Assembly (NCBI GenBank): GCA_030147845.1
Contig: JASBUN010000026.1
Location: 31,257 to 95,256, forward strand
Origin: Gammaproteobacteria bacterium
GTDB lineage: Bacteria > Pseudomonadota > Gammaproteobacteria > JASBUN01
Length of the DNA: 64,000 nucleotides
Reading direction: 5' to 3'
The notes under the pieces were generated by a model. The model was not told the origin of the DNA and made no database searches. It worked only from the letters and a program-made list of their open reading frames with translations. Of the stretch, positions 44,998 through 53,670 are shown in pieces (the first letter of the stretch is position 1; each line of letters opens with the position of its first letter). The position numbers and the translations under genes are program-made.

Positions 44998-45033
44998 ATT
45001 TCACAATGCGAAATTAATTATACCTTGTGAAAT
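44998..45033. promoter_or_regulatory. IclR-type dyad, distal copy
   Basis: The same arrangement recurs exactly 74 bp away, with ATTTCACAA/TTGTGAAAT arms of 9 bp and the same overall length of 36 bp. A shift of 74 bp is about seven helical turns, which would put both sites on one face of the DNA. Confidence 0.65.
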
Positions 45034-45046
45034 TTATACGGTCTAG

Positions 45047-45208
45047 GAGCTTATCGGACTTAGGCGATCGTAACGAGGCAGAACGAGTTAGAGGCGAACT
45101 ATTCGGTCGTTCGAGGAGAATAACCGTCTCTATATGACGAGCAGGCTCGAACCTTTCGACCAAACCGGCTTGTCCGCCGCAGATCAGTCCTGAGTCCGAC
45201 AGGCGCTC
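45047..45208. mobile_element. IS-derived MITE-like element upstream of the operon
   Basis: A 162-bp segment has imperfect inverted ends: GAGCTTATCGGACTTAGG at 45047-45064 and, on the other strand, GAGCGCCTGTCGGACTCAGG from 45208 to 45189. They match apart from a 2-bp gap and four substitutions. The ends look like insertion-sequence termini, but no transposase remains. It lies between the distal regulator dyad and the start of the phosphoketolase-like gene, so it forms part of the leader. Confidence 0.6.
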
Positions 45209-45239
45209 AGCCATCACTAAAGTCAGCCGAGGTAAGACC

Positions 45240-47474
45240 ATGTCCAGCGCTACCGACCCCAAAACCGCCCCCACCGGCGAGGCTATCCCTGAATTCCTCC
45301 GCGGCGTGGATCACTTCGGTCCCGCTTGGGAACGATACGACATACACGGCGCAAACGCGGTCATCGCGGACGGTCAGCAGGCCATCGATGATCCGGATCA
45401 CCCCGATGCGATCTACCAGACGCTGCTCATGGCCGATGCGCTGCGTTATCTCACCCTGCAAGTGTGTGGCGCCAAAGCGTCCGGGCACCCCGGCGGCTTC
45501 GCCAGCAGTGCCGATGCCTACGCATCCCTGGTCATGCTCGGCCACACCAACATCGTCACCGAGGTCGGCCATCATGCGCCCGGTTTCTATAGCGCCATGT
45601 TCCTGGATCGTTCCTTGGAACAGATGGGCATCCACACAGTCGAAGAAATGTGCGCACGCTTTCGCGAGCGCCACGGCCTGTTGGGTCATTTGTCGGGCGC
45701 GATTCCGGGACTATTGGCTCCGGCTGGTCCGCTCGGCCAGGGCCAACATTTCGCCATGGCCGGCGCGCTTCTCCACAGCGACAAACTGTTCCCATTCACG
45801 CTCGGCGACGGCGGCATGGGCGAACCCTACGTGTTGTCGTCCATGATGCACTTCCATACGGCTTATCCGAAATCGACCAATTTCCTGCCGGTGCTGGTGT
45901 GGAACGGCTATAGCCAGGAACACCATTCTATGGTGTCGCGCATGAGCAATGAGGACATGATCGCCTATTGGCAGGGCAACGGCTTTGAGGAAGTGGTGTT
46001 GGTCGACGCCAAAGAATTTGACGACGCCGGCCAAGACAGCGCCTACGCCGACAGCACGCGCTTCTCCTTCGATCAACGCCTGGCCTTCGAAGGCGCCGTG
46101 CTGCGCAATATGGATCGCGCCGCCAAATCGGCGCTGGGCGGCACGCTGACGGCGTTCATCATCAAGCAAATGAAGGGCGCTGGCGTACACACGGTGGGCT
46201 CGAAATCGCACAACCTGCATCCGGGCGACACACTCGACACGCCGCACATGATCGAAGGGCTCAAACGCCGCGCCTTGCAGCCGGCCGCTTGGCAACTGGT
46301 GCGTCAGAACTTCGAGCGCGCCGGCGGCGGCCCGGCCGCCAAGACCGTGGTGACCGAATTCGAATTGGATTTGGCGCCATTAGGCTCTTTGCCGGTGAAG
46401 GAGTTCGACCTCGGTGACAAGCAAGTGCCGTCCACCGCCATGGGCGCGCTGGTGGCCGCGGTCGGTAAAGCCGATCCGCGCTTCGTGGTCACCAATGCCG
46501 ATGGCAATGAAGCCTCAGCCATGGCCAATATCAATCAGGCGCTGAAAATTCGCCATCCGACGCCGGATGACTTGTATAACCAGGAACCGAACGGCCAAGT
46601 GTACGAACCGCTCAGCGAGGACGCGTGCGCCGGCTTGGCGGCAGGCTTGGCGCTGTTCGGCAGCCGCTCGCTGTGGTTGTCGTATGAAAGCTTCGCCATC
46701 AATGGCTGGCCGATCGTCCAGACGGTCACCCAAGCAATGGCCGAGCTGCGCCATAAAACACCCTCAGTGGTTACCATGTTCACCGCCGGCGCGTTGGAAC
46801 AGGGCCGCAACGGCTGGACCCACCAACGCCCGGAGATCGAAAATTATTTCGCCGCCATGATGCGCAACGGCAACATCTTCGCGCTGTTCCCCTGCGACGC
46901 CAACATGATTCAAGTGGCCTACGAATGGGCCGTGAACAGCTCCAACAAAGGCATGATCCTGGTCGCCTCGAAGAGCGCGCTGCCGATCCGCACCACCGTC
47001 GAGCAAAGCCGCAAGGCCATCGAACACGGCGCCACCGTGCTTTATCAAAGCGAGGCTGGCGATAAATCCACGATCGTGTTTGCGGTCACGGGCGATATGG
47101 TGCTGCTGCCGGTGTTCGAAGCCAAGGACCGCCTGGAAGCACAAGGACATCGGGTGCGCATCGTTTGCGTCGCCAATCCGCGCCGCCTGTACCGGCCCAC
47201 GGACGTTGCCTGGGACACGGTCTCGCAACCGGATAACCACTTCATGCATGACGATGCCTTCAATGCCTTGTTCGACGGTGATACGTTGATCGGTGTCAGC
47301 GGCGGCCCGAGTGCGATGCTGGAGCCGGTAATGCTGCGCACACGTGCGCCGAAGCGCGACGTGTTCGCCTGGAAGCGCGGTGAAACGACCGCTTCGCCGG
47401 CCGAAATCATGGCCTTCAACGGCATTACCGCAGACACCATTTGCGCACGCATCGACGCCATGGAGGGACGGTGA
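45240..47474 (+). CDS. Divergent phosphoketolase-like TPP enzyme
   Basis: A 744-residue thiamine-diphosphate enzyme. SGHPGG (81-86), GPLGQG (163-168) and the TPP motif GDG (189-191) to WNG (221-223) form the first half. NGYSQEHHSMVSRMSNEDM parallels the phosphoketolase NGYK...ARISDEEL block. LSEDACAGLAAGLALFG carries the activating Glu460. SYESF (481-485) and GWTHQRP (525-531, like the phosphoketolase FTHQDP) follow, and the C-terminal domain ends GETTASPAEIMAFNG, like TTTTPFDMVVLN. So the architecture is XFP-like, yet SGHPGG is transketolase-like and overall identity looks low. It probably cleaves a phosphorylated keto compound. The kinase gene overlaps its stop. Confidence 0.75.
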   Translation: MSSATDPKTAPTGEAIPEFLRGVDHFGPAWERYDIHGANAVIADGQQAIDDPDHPDAIYQTLLMADALRYLTLQVCGAKASGHPGGFASSADAYASLVMLGHTNIVTEVGHHAPGFYSAMFLDRSLEQMGIHTVEEMCARFRERHGLLGHLSGAIPGLLAPAGPLGQGQHFAMAGALLHSDKLFPFTLGDGGMGEPYVLSSMMHFHTAYPKSTNFLPVLVWNGYSQEHHSMVSRMSNEDMIAYWQGNGFEEVVLVDAKEFDDAGQDSAYADSTRFSFDQRLAFEGAVLRNMDRAAKSALGGTLTAFIIKQMKGAGVHTVGSKSHNLHPGDTLDTPHMIEGLKRRALQPAAWQLVRQNFERAGGGPAAKTVVTEFELDLAPLGSLPVKEFDLGDKQVPSTAMGALVAAVGKADPRFVVTNADGNEASAMANINQALKIRHPTPDDLYNQEPNGQVYEPLSEDACAGLAAGLALFGSRSLWLSYESFAINGWPIVQTVTQAMAELRHKTPSVVTMFTAGALEQGRNGWTHQRPEIENYFAAMMRNGNIFALFPCDANMIQVAYEWAVNSSNKGMILVASKSALPIRTTVEQSRKAIEHGATVLYQSEAGDKSTIVFAVTGDMVLLPVFEAKDRLEAQGHRVRIVCVANPRRLYRPTDVAWDTVSQPDNHFMHDDAFNALFDGDTLIGVSGGPSAMLEPVMLRTRAPKRDVFAWKRGETTASPAEIMAFNGITADTICARIDAMEGR

Positions 47475-48802
47475 GCGAAGCATCACAAACCAAGATCATC
47501 GTCCTCGACGACGATCCGACTGGTTCGCAAACCGTACACAGCTGTCTGCTACTGACGCGCTGGGATGTCGACACGCTGTGCGAAGCACTACTCGACGCGT
47601 CACCGTTGTTCTTCGTGCTCACCAACACGCGCGGCATGGACGCCACGCGCGCGGCGGCAGTGACGCGCGAAGCCTGTGCAAACGTCAAACTCGCCCTCGA
47701 TCGACTGCAACAGCGAGGCCGCGCAATCCAACCCATATTAGTCAGCCGCTCGGATTCCACCCTGCGCGGTCACTATCCGGTCGAGACCGACATCATCGCC
47801 GAGGCATTGGGGCCGTTCGACGCGCATTTCCTCGTGCCGGCCTTCTTCGAAGGCGGCCGCATCACGCGTGACAGCATTCACTATCTACGTATCGACGGCA
47901 AAGATGTACCAGTGCATGAAACGGAATTTGCACGCGACTCGGTGTTCGGCTTTCGCCACAGCTATTTGCCGGACTACGTCGAGGAAAAGACCCACGGCCG
48001 CATCCGAGCCGAACAGGTCGATCGCTTTCTGCTCGCCGACGTACGTGGCGATGTGCGCGAGCGACTGATGGCACTACGCGATAATACCTGCTGTGTGGTA
48101 GACGCCGAGATGCAGGCCGATCTCGACAATTTTTGCGCCCAGTTGCGCGAAACGGCTGCCCGCGGCAAACGCTTTTTGTTTCGCAGCGCCGCTAGTCTGC
48201 TGACCTCTCTGGCCGACCTGCCGCCACAGCCCATCGCCGCCGAGCACATGGCGCGCTACGTGCGCGGCGGCCATGCCGGCGCCGTTATCGTCGGCTCACA
48301 CGTGCGCAAGACCACAGAACAACTCGAAGTATTACTACGCGAACCCGGCGTAGCGGCATTGGAGGTCGATATCGATCGCATCTCGTCGCAACGCGAACAA
48401 TTATTAGATGAACTGACCGCGGCCGTCGGGCGCGCGCACCAGGCCGATGAAACAGCGGTCATCTTCACCAGCCGCGGCGAGAGAACCTTTGCCGACACAG
48501 CCGCGCGATTGGCATTCGGTGAACAAGTGTCTGCCTTCCTCATGGACGTCGTGCGCCGCCTACCGACTACGCTGGGATTCCTGATCAGCAAAGGCGGCAT
48601 CACCTCCAACGATGTGCTCAGCAGCGGCCTGGCGCTGCGCACCGCGCGCGTGGTCGGACAGATACTGGCCGGATGCTCGGTGGTGCGTTGCCCGGATGAT
48701 CACCCGCGCTATCCCGGCTTGCCGGTGGTCATTTTTCCGGGCAATGTCGGCGACGCGAACGCGCTGGCGACGGCCCATCGCCGCCTCGCCACACCACGTT
48801 AG
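47471..48802 (+). CDS. Four-carbon acid sugar kinase (DUF1537 family)
   Basis: A 443-residue ATP-dependent kinase. The N-terminal substrate-binding domain shows DDDPTGSQTVHS (residues about 12-23), TNTRGMD and SRSDSTLRGHYP; the C-terminal nucleotide domain shows ISKGGITSNDVL and FPGNVGDANAL. Characterised members phosphorylate threonate, erythronate, 2-keto-tetronates and related acids. The GTG start at 47471 overlaps the preceding stop (GTGA) and is preceded by GGAGGGAC, so the gene is translationally coupled to the phosphoketolase-like gene. It probably makes the phosphorylated substrate of that enzyme. Confidence 0.88.
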   Translation: MSEASQTKIIVLDDDPTGSQTVHSCLLLTRWDVDTLCEALLDASPLFFVLTNTRGMDATRAAAVTREACANVKLALDRLQQRGRAIQPILVSRSDSTLRGHYPVETDIIAEALGPFDAHFLVPAFFEGGRITRDSIHYLRIDGKDVPVHETEFARDSVFGFRHSYLPDYVEEKTHGRIRAEQVDRFLLADVRGDVRERLMALRDNTCCVVDAEMQADLDNFCAQLRETAARGKRFLFRSAASLLTSLADLPPQPIAAEHMARYVRGGHAGAVIVGSHVRKTTEQLEVLLREPGVAALEVDIDRISSQREQLLDELTAAVGRAHQADETAVIFTSRGERTFADTAARLAFGEQVSAFLMDVVRRLPTTLGFLISKGGITSNDVLSSGLALRTARVVGQILAGCSVVRCPDDHPRYPGLPVVIFPGNVGDANALATAHRRLATPR

Positions 48803-49224
48803 CGTGGCAACCGTCGCGGTGACGAAAGGCTGAGTAAAAAAATCGCTATAAGCGGTTGCGGGCGTCAGGACAGTAAACGATACTGGCGCCGTTAAGTGGT
48901 ACAACTATATATAATTGGAGCGCGAAGGCGACAGCAGTCTCGCCGGTCCCGCGGAGGCTTCTGCGCCACCCCGGGCGCCCCCACTACACAGTGACGGAGT
49001 CGGGCTTAGAGGCTCAGACGACGCACACCGCATAAAGAGGGGTCTCACATCCATGACCATGAGTCGTTCCAAGCCGTGCACCTGTCCGTCCCCTGCGGGC
49101 GGATTTCAGCGCACATCAGCAACACAAAAATAGACCCGCCAGGCAGTACGACTGAGCGCGTTAATAGAGGTCGAAACGGGGCCCTGCCCTGCACCATCGA
49201 CGTCCGCAAACCGAGGAGAGAACC
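48803..49224. other. Leader between kinase and TRAP genes
   Basis: 422 bp without a supported gene, containing an AT-rich patch at 48903-48918 (TATATATAATTGG) that could be the -10 of a separate TRAP promoter. No dyad of the IclR type is visible here. Confidence 0.4.
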
Positions 49225-50370
49225 ATGACCGACAACACCAAAAAACCGATAAAAACCGGCAACCCCGCCGCCGGCACCAGCCGTCGAAAGTTTCTGCAAT
49301 CAGCAGCCGTCGTCGGCGGCGCCGCTATATTGAGTGCCCCGTACATTGGCAGCGCCGAAGCCGCGCGCGGCCATGTCTGGAAAGTACAATCGACCTGGGA
49401 TGCCGGCACCACCGGCTACCGCTTGTTCGAAGCGTGGTGTAACGGCATGAAGGAAAAATCCAGCGGCGAATTGGCCTTCAAACCGTTTCCCGCCAAAGCC
49501 GTGGCCGCTGACAACAACGCCTTGTTCGACGCCGTGCGCAGTGGCGTCCTGCAGGCCATGAACCCGTTCAGTCTATATTGGTCGGGCAAAATTCCGGCGT
49601 CTGTATTTTTATCATCGTATCCGGCCGGTCCGGATCAGCCCGGCCAATGGGAAACCATGTTCTACGGACTCGGCATGTTGGATGTAGCGCGCGACATCTA
49701 TTCCAAGTTCGGACTGTTCTACGTCGGTCCGATTCAACACGACGCCAACATCATCCACTCCAAGAAACCCGTCAATAGCCTGGATGATATGAAGGGCATG
49801 AAAATCCGTCTGCCGGGCGGCATGGTCGCCGAGGTATTCGAAAAGTTCGGCGTCTCGACCACCAGTATGCCCGGCTCGGACATCTATCCGGCGTTGGAAA
49901 AAGGCACCATCGATGCCGCCGACTACGTCGGCCCGGCCATCAACTGGGACCTGGGCTTCGCCGAGGTAACCAAATACATCATTAATATGGGCCCTCCGGG
50001 ACAAACTTCGCTGTACCAGCCAGTCGACCTCATGGACTTGACCGTCAACTTGGGCGCTTGGAAGCGCTTGTCGCCGAAGATGCAGACCTTCGTCGAAGAC
50101 CAGGTCAAGACCTACTCGGTCCATCACTACACCTCCATCCAAAAAGCCGATTTGATCGCTATGGAGAAGTTCCTCAAGGCCGGCACTACGGTCTCGCGCC
50201 TGCCGGCCACGGACGTAAAGCGCTGGCGCAAGGCGGCCATTCCAGTGTGGTTCGAATGGGCCAAGCGTAACGCCGATTCCAAACGGGTGTTCAAAATCCA
50301 TCTCGACTACATGCTGAACCCCTACATGGGTTACGTGACGCCGGATGACGTCAAGGGTCTCAGTTTATAA
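49225..50370 (+). CDS. dctP: TRAP transporter periplasmic receptor DctP
   Basis: A 381-residue DctP-family receptor with a twin-arginine signal (SRRKFLQSAAVVGGAAILSAP, residues 19-39), so it probably folds before export. The ligand carboxylate should be held by Arg195 in GMKIRLPGG. DAADYVGPAINWDLGF resembles receptors of the TakP type that bind 2-oxo or hydroxy monocarboxylates. It precedes dctQ and dctM and follows the phosphoketolase-like/kinase genes, so the ligand is likely the acid they metabolise. Confidence 0.92.
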   Translation: MTDNTKKPIKTGNPAAGTSRRKFLQSAAVVGGAAILSAPYIGSAEAARGHVWKVQSTWDAGTTGYRLFEAWCNGMKEKSSGELAFKPFPAKAVAADNNALFDAVRSGVLQAMNPFSLYWSGKIPASVFLSSYPAGPDQPGQWETMFYGLGMLDVARDIYSKFGLFYVGPIQHDANIIHSKKPVNSLDDMKGMKIRLPGGMVAEVFEKFGVSTTSMPGSDIYPALEKGTIDAADYVGPAINWDLGFAEVTKYIINMGPPGQTSLYQPVDLMDLTVNLGAWKRLSPKMQTFVEDQVKTYSVHHYTSIQKADLIAMEKFLKAGTTVSRLPATDVKRWRKAAIPVWFEWAKRNADSKRVFKIHLDYMLNPYMGYVTPDDVKGLSL

Positions 50371-50389
50371 GCATTGTTTGCTAACGTGC

Positions 50390-50413
50390 GCGGGCGGCCC
50401 AACGGCCGCCCGC
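50390..50413 (+). terminator. Intercistronic hairpin between dctP and dctQ
   Basis: Perfect 10-bp GC-rich arms (GCGGGCGGCC/GGCCGCCCGC) with a CAAC loop, 19 bp after the dctP stop. There is no T run. It probably stabilises the dctP message over that of the permeases. Confidence 0.6.
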
Positions 50414-50447
50414 CAACTTTGACGCTTGCGTTTCAGCAGGAGGAACT

Positions 50448-51137
50448 ATGTCGGAGTCCGTCAACTTTGTACTCCCGCACTGGATTTACTGGGGTTGGCT
50501 TGCCATCATGCCGCTGCTATTCATGTGGCTGACACGCGGCAACTCGAGCAAACCCAAAACTAAAACACCAGACGAAGAAACCGCGCTACAGGTGCTTGCC
50601 GAAGAGGACCCGGCGCTGCACGCCCCCGGCAACAAATTCACCCGTGTACTGGACTGGATAAGCGAGCAGTCGGGCGTTTTTGTCGCGCTTTGGACCGTCA
50701 ACGCGGTGTGCGCTTATTTTTATGAAGTCGTATCACGTTATCTGTTCGATGCACCAACGATCTGGGTACATCAGGCGTCGTATTTGATGTTCGGCATGCA
50801 GTATCTATTGGCGGGCGCATTCGCCTTGCTGCACGGTGATCATGTGCGTGTCGATGTGGTCTACATCAAACTACCTAAACGCGGGCAAATCGGCATGGAC
50901 ATCTTTACTTCGATTTTCTTTTTCATGTTCTCGATTGCCTTGTTAACCAGCTCATGGCGGTTTTTTGCGGACTCACTCAGTATGCGCGAAGTGACCGACG
51001 AAACTTGGCGGGTGCAGTTTTATCCGATCAAAGCCATGATGGTCATTGGCGCGGCATTGTTGATCCTGGCCGGCATTTCGAAGTTGATCAAGGATATTCA
51101 ATTATTCCGTGGCATGGGGGAGGCCAAGCGCACATGA
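50448..51137 (+). CDS. dctQ: TRAP transporter small permease DctQ
   Basis: A 229-residue membrane protein with four or five helices (about 10-27, 80-100, 108-128, 150-170, 196-216) and the DctQ core (ALWTVNAVCAYFYEVVSRYLFDAPTIWVHQASYLMFGMQYLLAGAFAL). It has an unusually long N-terminal part with an extra helix and a charged linker (about residues 30-65). Ribosome site AGGAGGA. It overlaps dctM by four bases (ATGA). Confidence 0.88.
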   Translation: MSESVNFVLPHWIYWGWLAIMPLLFMWLTRGNSSKPKTKTPDEETALQVLAEEDPALHAPGNKFTRVLDWISEQSGVFVALWTVNAVCAYFYEVVSRYLFDAPTIWVHQASYLMFGMQYLLAGAFALLHGDHVRVDVVYIKLPKRGQIGMDIFTSIFFFMFSIALLTSSWRFFADSLSMREVTDETWRVQFYPIKAMMVIGAALLILAGISKLIKDIQLFRGMGEAKRT

Positions 51138-52672
51138 GCCCGACAACCGCAACATTGCCGCGCCCAAGCAGCACCTGGGGGCGGATCTGGACCTGGGTCA
51201 TGATCATCGCTGCTGCGGTGCTGATTTTTATCAGCGTGGTCGAGATCATCAACAGCGCCTTCTACGACCCGTACGGCGACAAACATTTTCTGTTTACGCT
51301 GGGCGGCATTCTCGCGGATGTCGGCATCGGCAAGCTGACCTTTCTGATGTTCGGTTCGCTGGCGGTGTTGTTGATGATGGGTCTGCCCATGGCGTTCGTG
51401 GTCGGCGGCCTGGGCGTGGCGTTCATCTACCTGGTCGGCGGTCCGACCATGATCAACATTATCCCGACGCGCATATTCCCGCTCATGGCCAACCCCGACC
51501 TCGCGGCCATTCCGTTGTTCATCTTCATGGCGTCGATGCTGGAACGGGCCGGACTTATCGAAGAGATGTTTGATGTCGTCTACAAGTGGATGGGCGGATT
51601 GCGTGGCGGACTGGCGGCGGCCACCATCCTCGCCTCCACTATCCTGGCCGCCATGGTCGGCGTGATCGGCGCGGCCGTGGTCACAATGGGCATCATCGCG
51701 TTACCGGCCATGCTCAAGCGTCACTACGATCATAAGATCGCACTGGGCTCCATCATGGCCGGCGGCACGCTCGGCATTCTCATACCGCCCTCGATCTTGG
51801 CGATTCTCTATGCCGTGGTGGCGCAACAGTCGGTCGGACAATTGTATCTCGGTTCGGTGTTACCCGGCTTGATGCTGTCCGGCATGTACATTGGCTATGT
51901 GTTGTTACGATCCTGGATCAATCCCAGTCTCGGCCCGGCCCTGCCGAAAGCGGAACGCGTCGACACACTCGGCAAGTTGAAGTTGCTGGTGAACCTGATC
52001 GCGCCGATATTCCTGGTGTTCCTGGTGCTCGGTCTGCTGTTCGGCGGCATCGCCACCCCGGTCGAAGCGGCCGGCATCGGATCGTTCGGCGCCATCATCG
52101 TCGCCATGATGCACCGGCGCTTTAGCCTTCAAGCCCTGCGCGAGGCATCGATCACCACGGCGCGGGCATCGGCCATGGTGCTATGGATCATTTTCGGCGC
52201 ATCGATCTTCGTCGGCTTCTTCATCCTGCAAGGCGGCCAGACCTTCATCACCGAGGGCATTCTCAGTACCGGCTTGTCGCCGTATGGCATCCTGTTCCTG
52301 ATGATGGTGATGCTGGTGTTCCTGGGCATGTTCCTGGACTGGGTCGGCATCCTGCTGCTGACCGTGCCGATCTTTGTGCCGATCATCAAGTCGCTGACGT
52401 TCGACGGCTTTCTTGGTGGTCCGCCGGTGCCCGGCAATGTCGAGGTGTTGTGGTTCGGCGTGCTGTATCTGGTCAATATGCAGATGTCCTTCCTCAGCCC
52501 GCCGTTCGGTTACGCTTTATTTTATTTGCGCGGTGTCTGTCCGCCGGAAATCAGCATGGCGACCATCTTCAAGTCGTCACTGGTGTTCCTTGCCATCCAG
52601 GCCATCGGACTGGCGCTTTGTATCGTGTTTCCGGGCATCATCACCTGGCTGCCGAGTTTGTCGTTCAATTAA
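51134..52672 (+). CDS. dctM: TRAP transporter large permease DctM
   Basis: A 512-residue membrane protein with about thirteen helices, longer at the N-terminus than the usual 425 by one extra helix (WTWVMIIAAAVLIFISVVEII). DctM signatures are VGVIGAAVVTMGIIALPAML, GGTLGILIPPSILAILYAV and FLGMFLDWVGILLLTVPIFVPI. It is the substrate pathway of the sodium-driven importer. The ATG at 51134 overlaps the dctQ stop. It is the last gene of the operon. Confidence 0.93.
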   Translation: MSPTTATLPRPSSTWGRIWTWVMIIAAAVLIFISVVEIINSAFYDPYGDKHFLFTLGGILADVGIGKLTFLMFGSLAVLLMMGLPMAFVVGGLGVAFIYLVGGPTMINIIPTRIFPLMANPDLAAIPLFIFMASMLERAGLIEEMFDVVYKWMGGLRGGLAAATILASTILAAMVGVIGAAVVTMGIIALPAMLKRHYDHKIALGSIMAGGTLGILIPPSILAILYAVVAQQSVGQLYLGSVLPGLMLSGMYIGYVLLRSWINPSLGPALPKAERVDTLGKLKLLVNLIAPIFLVFLVLGLLFGGIATPVEAAGIGSFGAIIVAMMHRRFSLQALREASITTARASAMVLWIIFGASIFVGFFILQGGQTFITEGILSTGLSPYGILFLMMVMLVFLGMFLDWVGILLLTVPIFVPIIKSLTFDGFLGGPPVPGNVEVLWFGVLYLVNMQMSFLSPPFGYALFYLRGVCPPEISMATIFKSSLVFLAIQAIGLALCIVFPGIITWLPSLSFN

Positions 52673-52739
52673 TCCGACGCACGGCTCCAGGGATGGAGCC
52701 ACAGTTGACCTCCGGCGGATTCCCCTCAGCGTCACAAAG

Positions 52740-53669
52740 CTATTTTTCCGTATGTGCGCACAGCGAACGCAGCACCCGGCGGCATCGCGACAACGTCGCC
52801 GCATGGCGTTGCATACGCGCCCACGGATCGGACTTGCGCGCCAAGCGCCGAAAGATATTTTTAATGTGAAAGCGCTGCGCATGTAGGCGCGTGTCCGCCA
52901 ATTCGGCAAGATCCAGCGGCGTGGCAACCGGCGCTCCTGCCAAGGCCCGCACCGCATACGGCATGACGGCGGTTTGACCGAAAGCATTACGCATTACGTC
53001 CAGATAGATACGATCGCCACGCTTGTCCTTGCGCTGCGCCAAGGTCAATTGATCGGTATGACGTGCCACCAGACAGGCCGCCATATCCTGCGCCAACTCA
53101 CGTACCTGATCGAAGCTGGCGTGCGGACGCAGCGGCGCGATCACATGCAAGCCGCGCGAACCCGTGGTCATGACAAACGGCGTCAATCCGATTTCGCGCA
53201 TCAGTTCAGCCACCTGGTGCGCCGCGTGACGTACTCGGTCAAAATCGTCGTCGGACGGGTCCAAATCGAAAATCAACCGATCCGGGCACCGCACGCTCGG
53301 CGCACGCGACGACCAGCCGTGCAGCGTAAGCGCGGCTTGATTGACCAGATAAGCCAACGTCGCACGGTCGTTGCATAACATGTGTTCGACCGTGCGCTGC
53401 TTGCTATCGGCTCGATGAACGATCCTTTCGCTTCTGATCCAGGCTGGAAAATAATCGGATTTTTGCTGCTGTATAAATCCCTTGGCGCCGATGCCATCGG
53501 GGAAGCGCTGCAGCGTAAGCGGGCGGTTCTTCAGGTGCGGCAGCAGGAGCGGCGCGACCTTATCGTAATAGCGCAGCAATACGCCTTTCGTTATACCGCT
53601 GTCCGGAAACAACACTTTATCAAGATGTGATAAAGCAATGCGGCGGCGTCCGAAACGGGTATCGCTCAT
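52740..53669 (-). CDS. ligD-POL: LigD polymerase/primase domain as a separate protein
   Basis: A 309-residue archaeo-eukaryotic-primase-type polymerase, the POL module of bacterial end-joining LigD. It contains KVLFPDSGITKGVLLRYYDKVAP, the metal-binding Asp135/Asp137 (LIFDLDPSDDD), TGSRGLHVIAPL and RIYLDVMRNAFGQTAVMPYAVRA. It adds nucleotides, often ribonucleotides, at breaks before ligation. It starts one base after the ligase gene ends, so the PE-LIG-POL order of a Pseudomonas-type LigD is kept but split over three genes. No ku gene is in the window. Confidence 0.9.
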   Translation of the reverse strand: MSDTRFGRRRIALSHLDKVLFPDSGITKGVLLRYYDKVAPLLLPHLKNRPLTLQRFPDGIGAKGFIQQQKSDYFPAWIRSERIVHRADSKQRTVEHMLCNDRATLAYLVNQAALTLHGWSSRAPSVRCPDRLIFDLDPSDDDFDRVRHAAHQVAELMREIGLTPFVMTTGSRGLHVIAPLRPHASFDQVRELAQDMAACLVARHTDQLTLAQRKDKRGDRIYLDVMRNAFGQTAVMPYAVRALAGAPVATPLDLAELADTRLHAQRFHIKNIFRRLARKSDPWARMQRHAATLSRCRRVLRSLCAHTEK

Positions 53670-53670
53670 G

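Noticed and set aside
45014..45274. Minus-strand frame of 86 codons before the phosphoketolase-like gene
   Set aside because: It lies over the IS-derived element and the operator, and is better explained as non-coding.
46764..47486. Minus-strand frame of 240 codons opposite the phosphoketolase-like gene
   Set aside because: It is antisense to conserved catalytic segments and lacks its own motifs.
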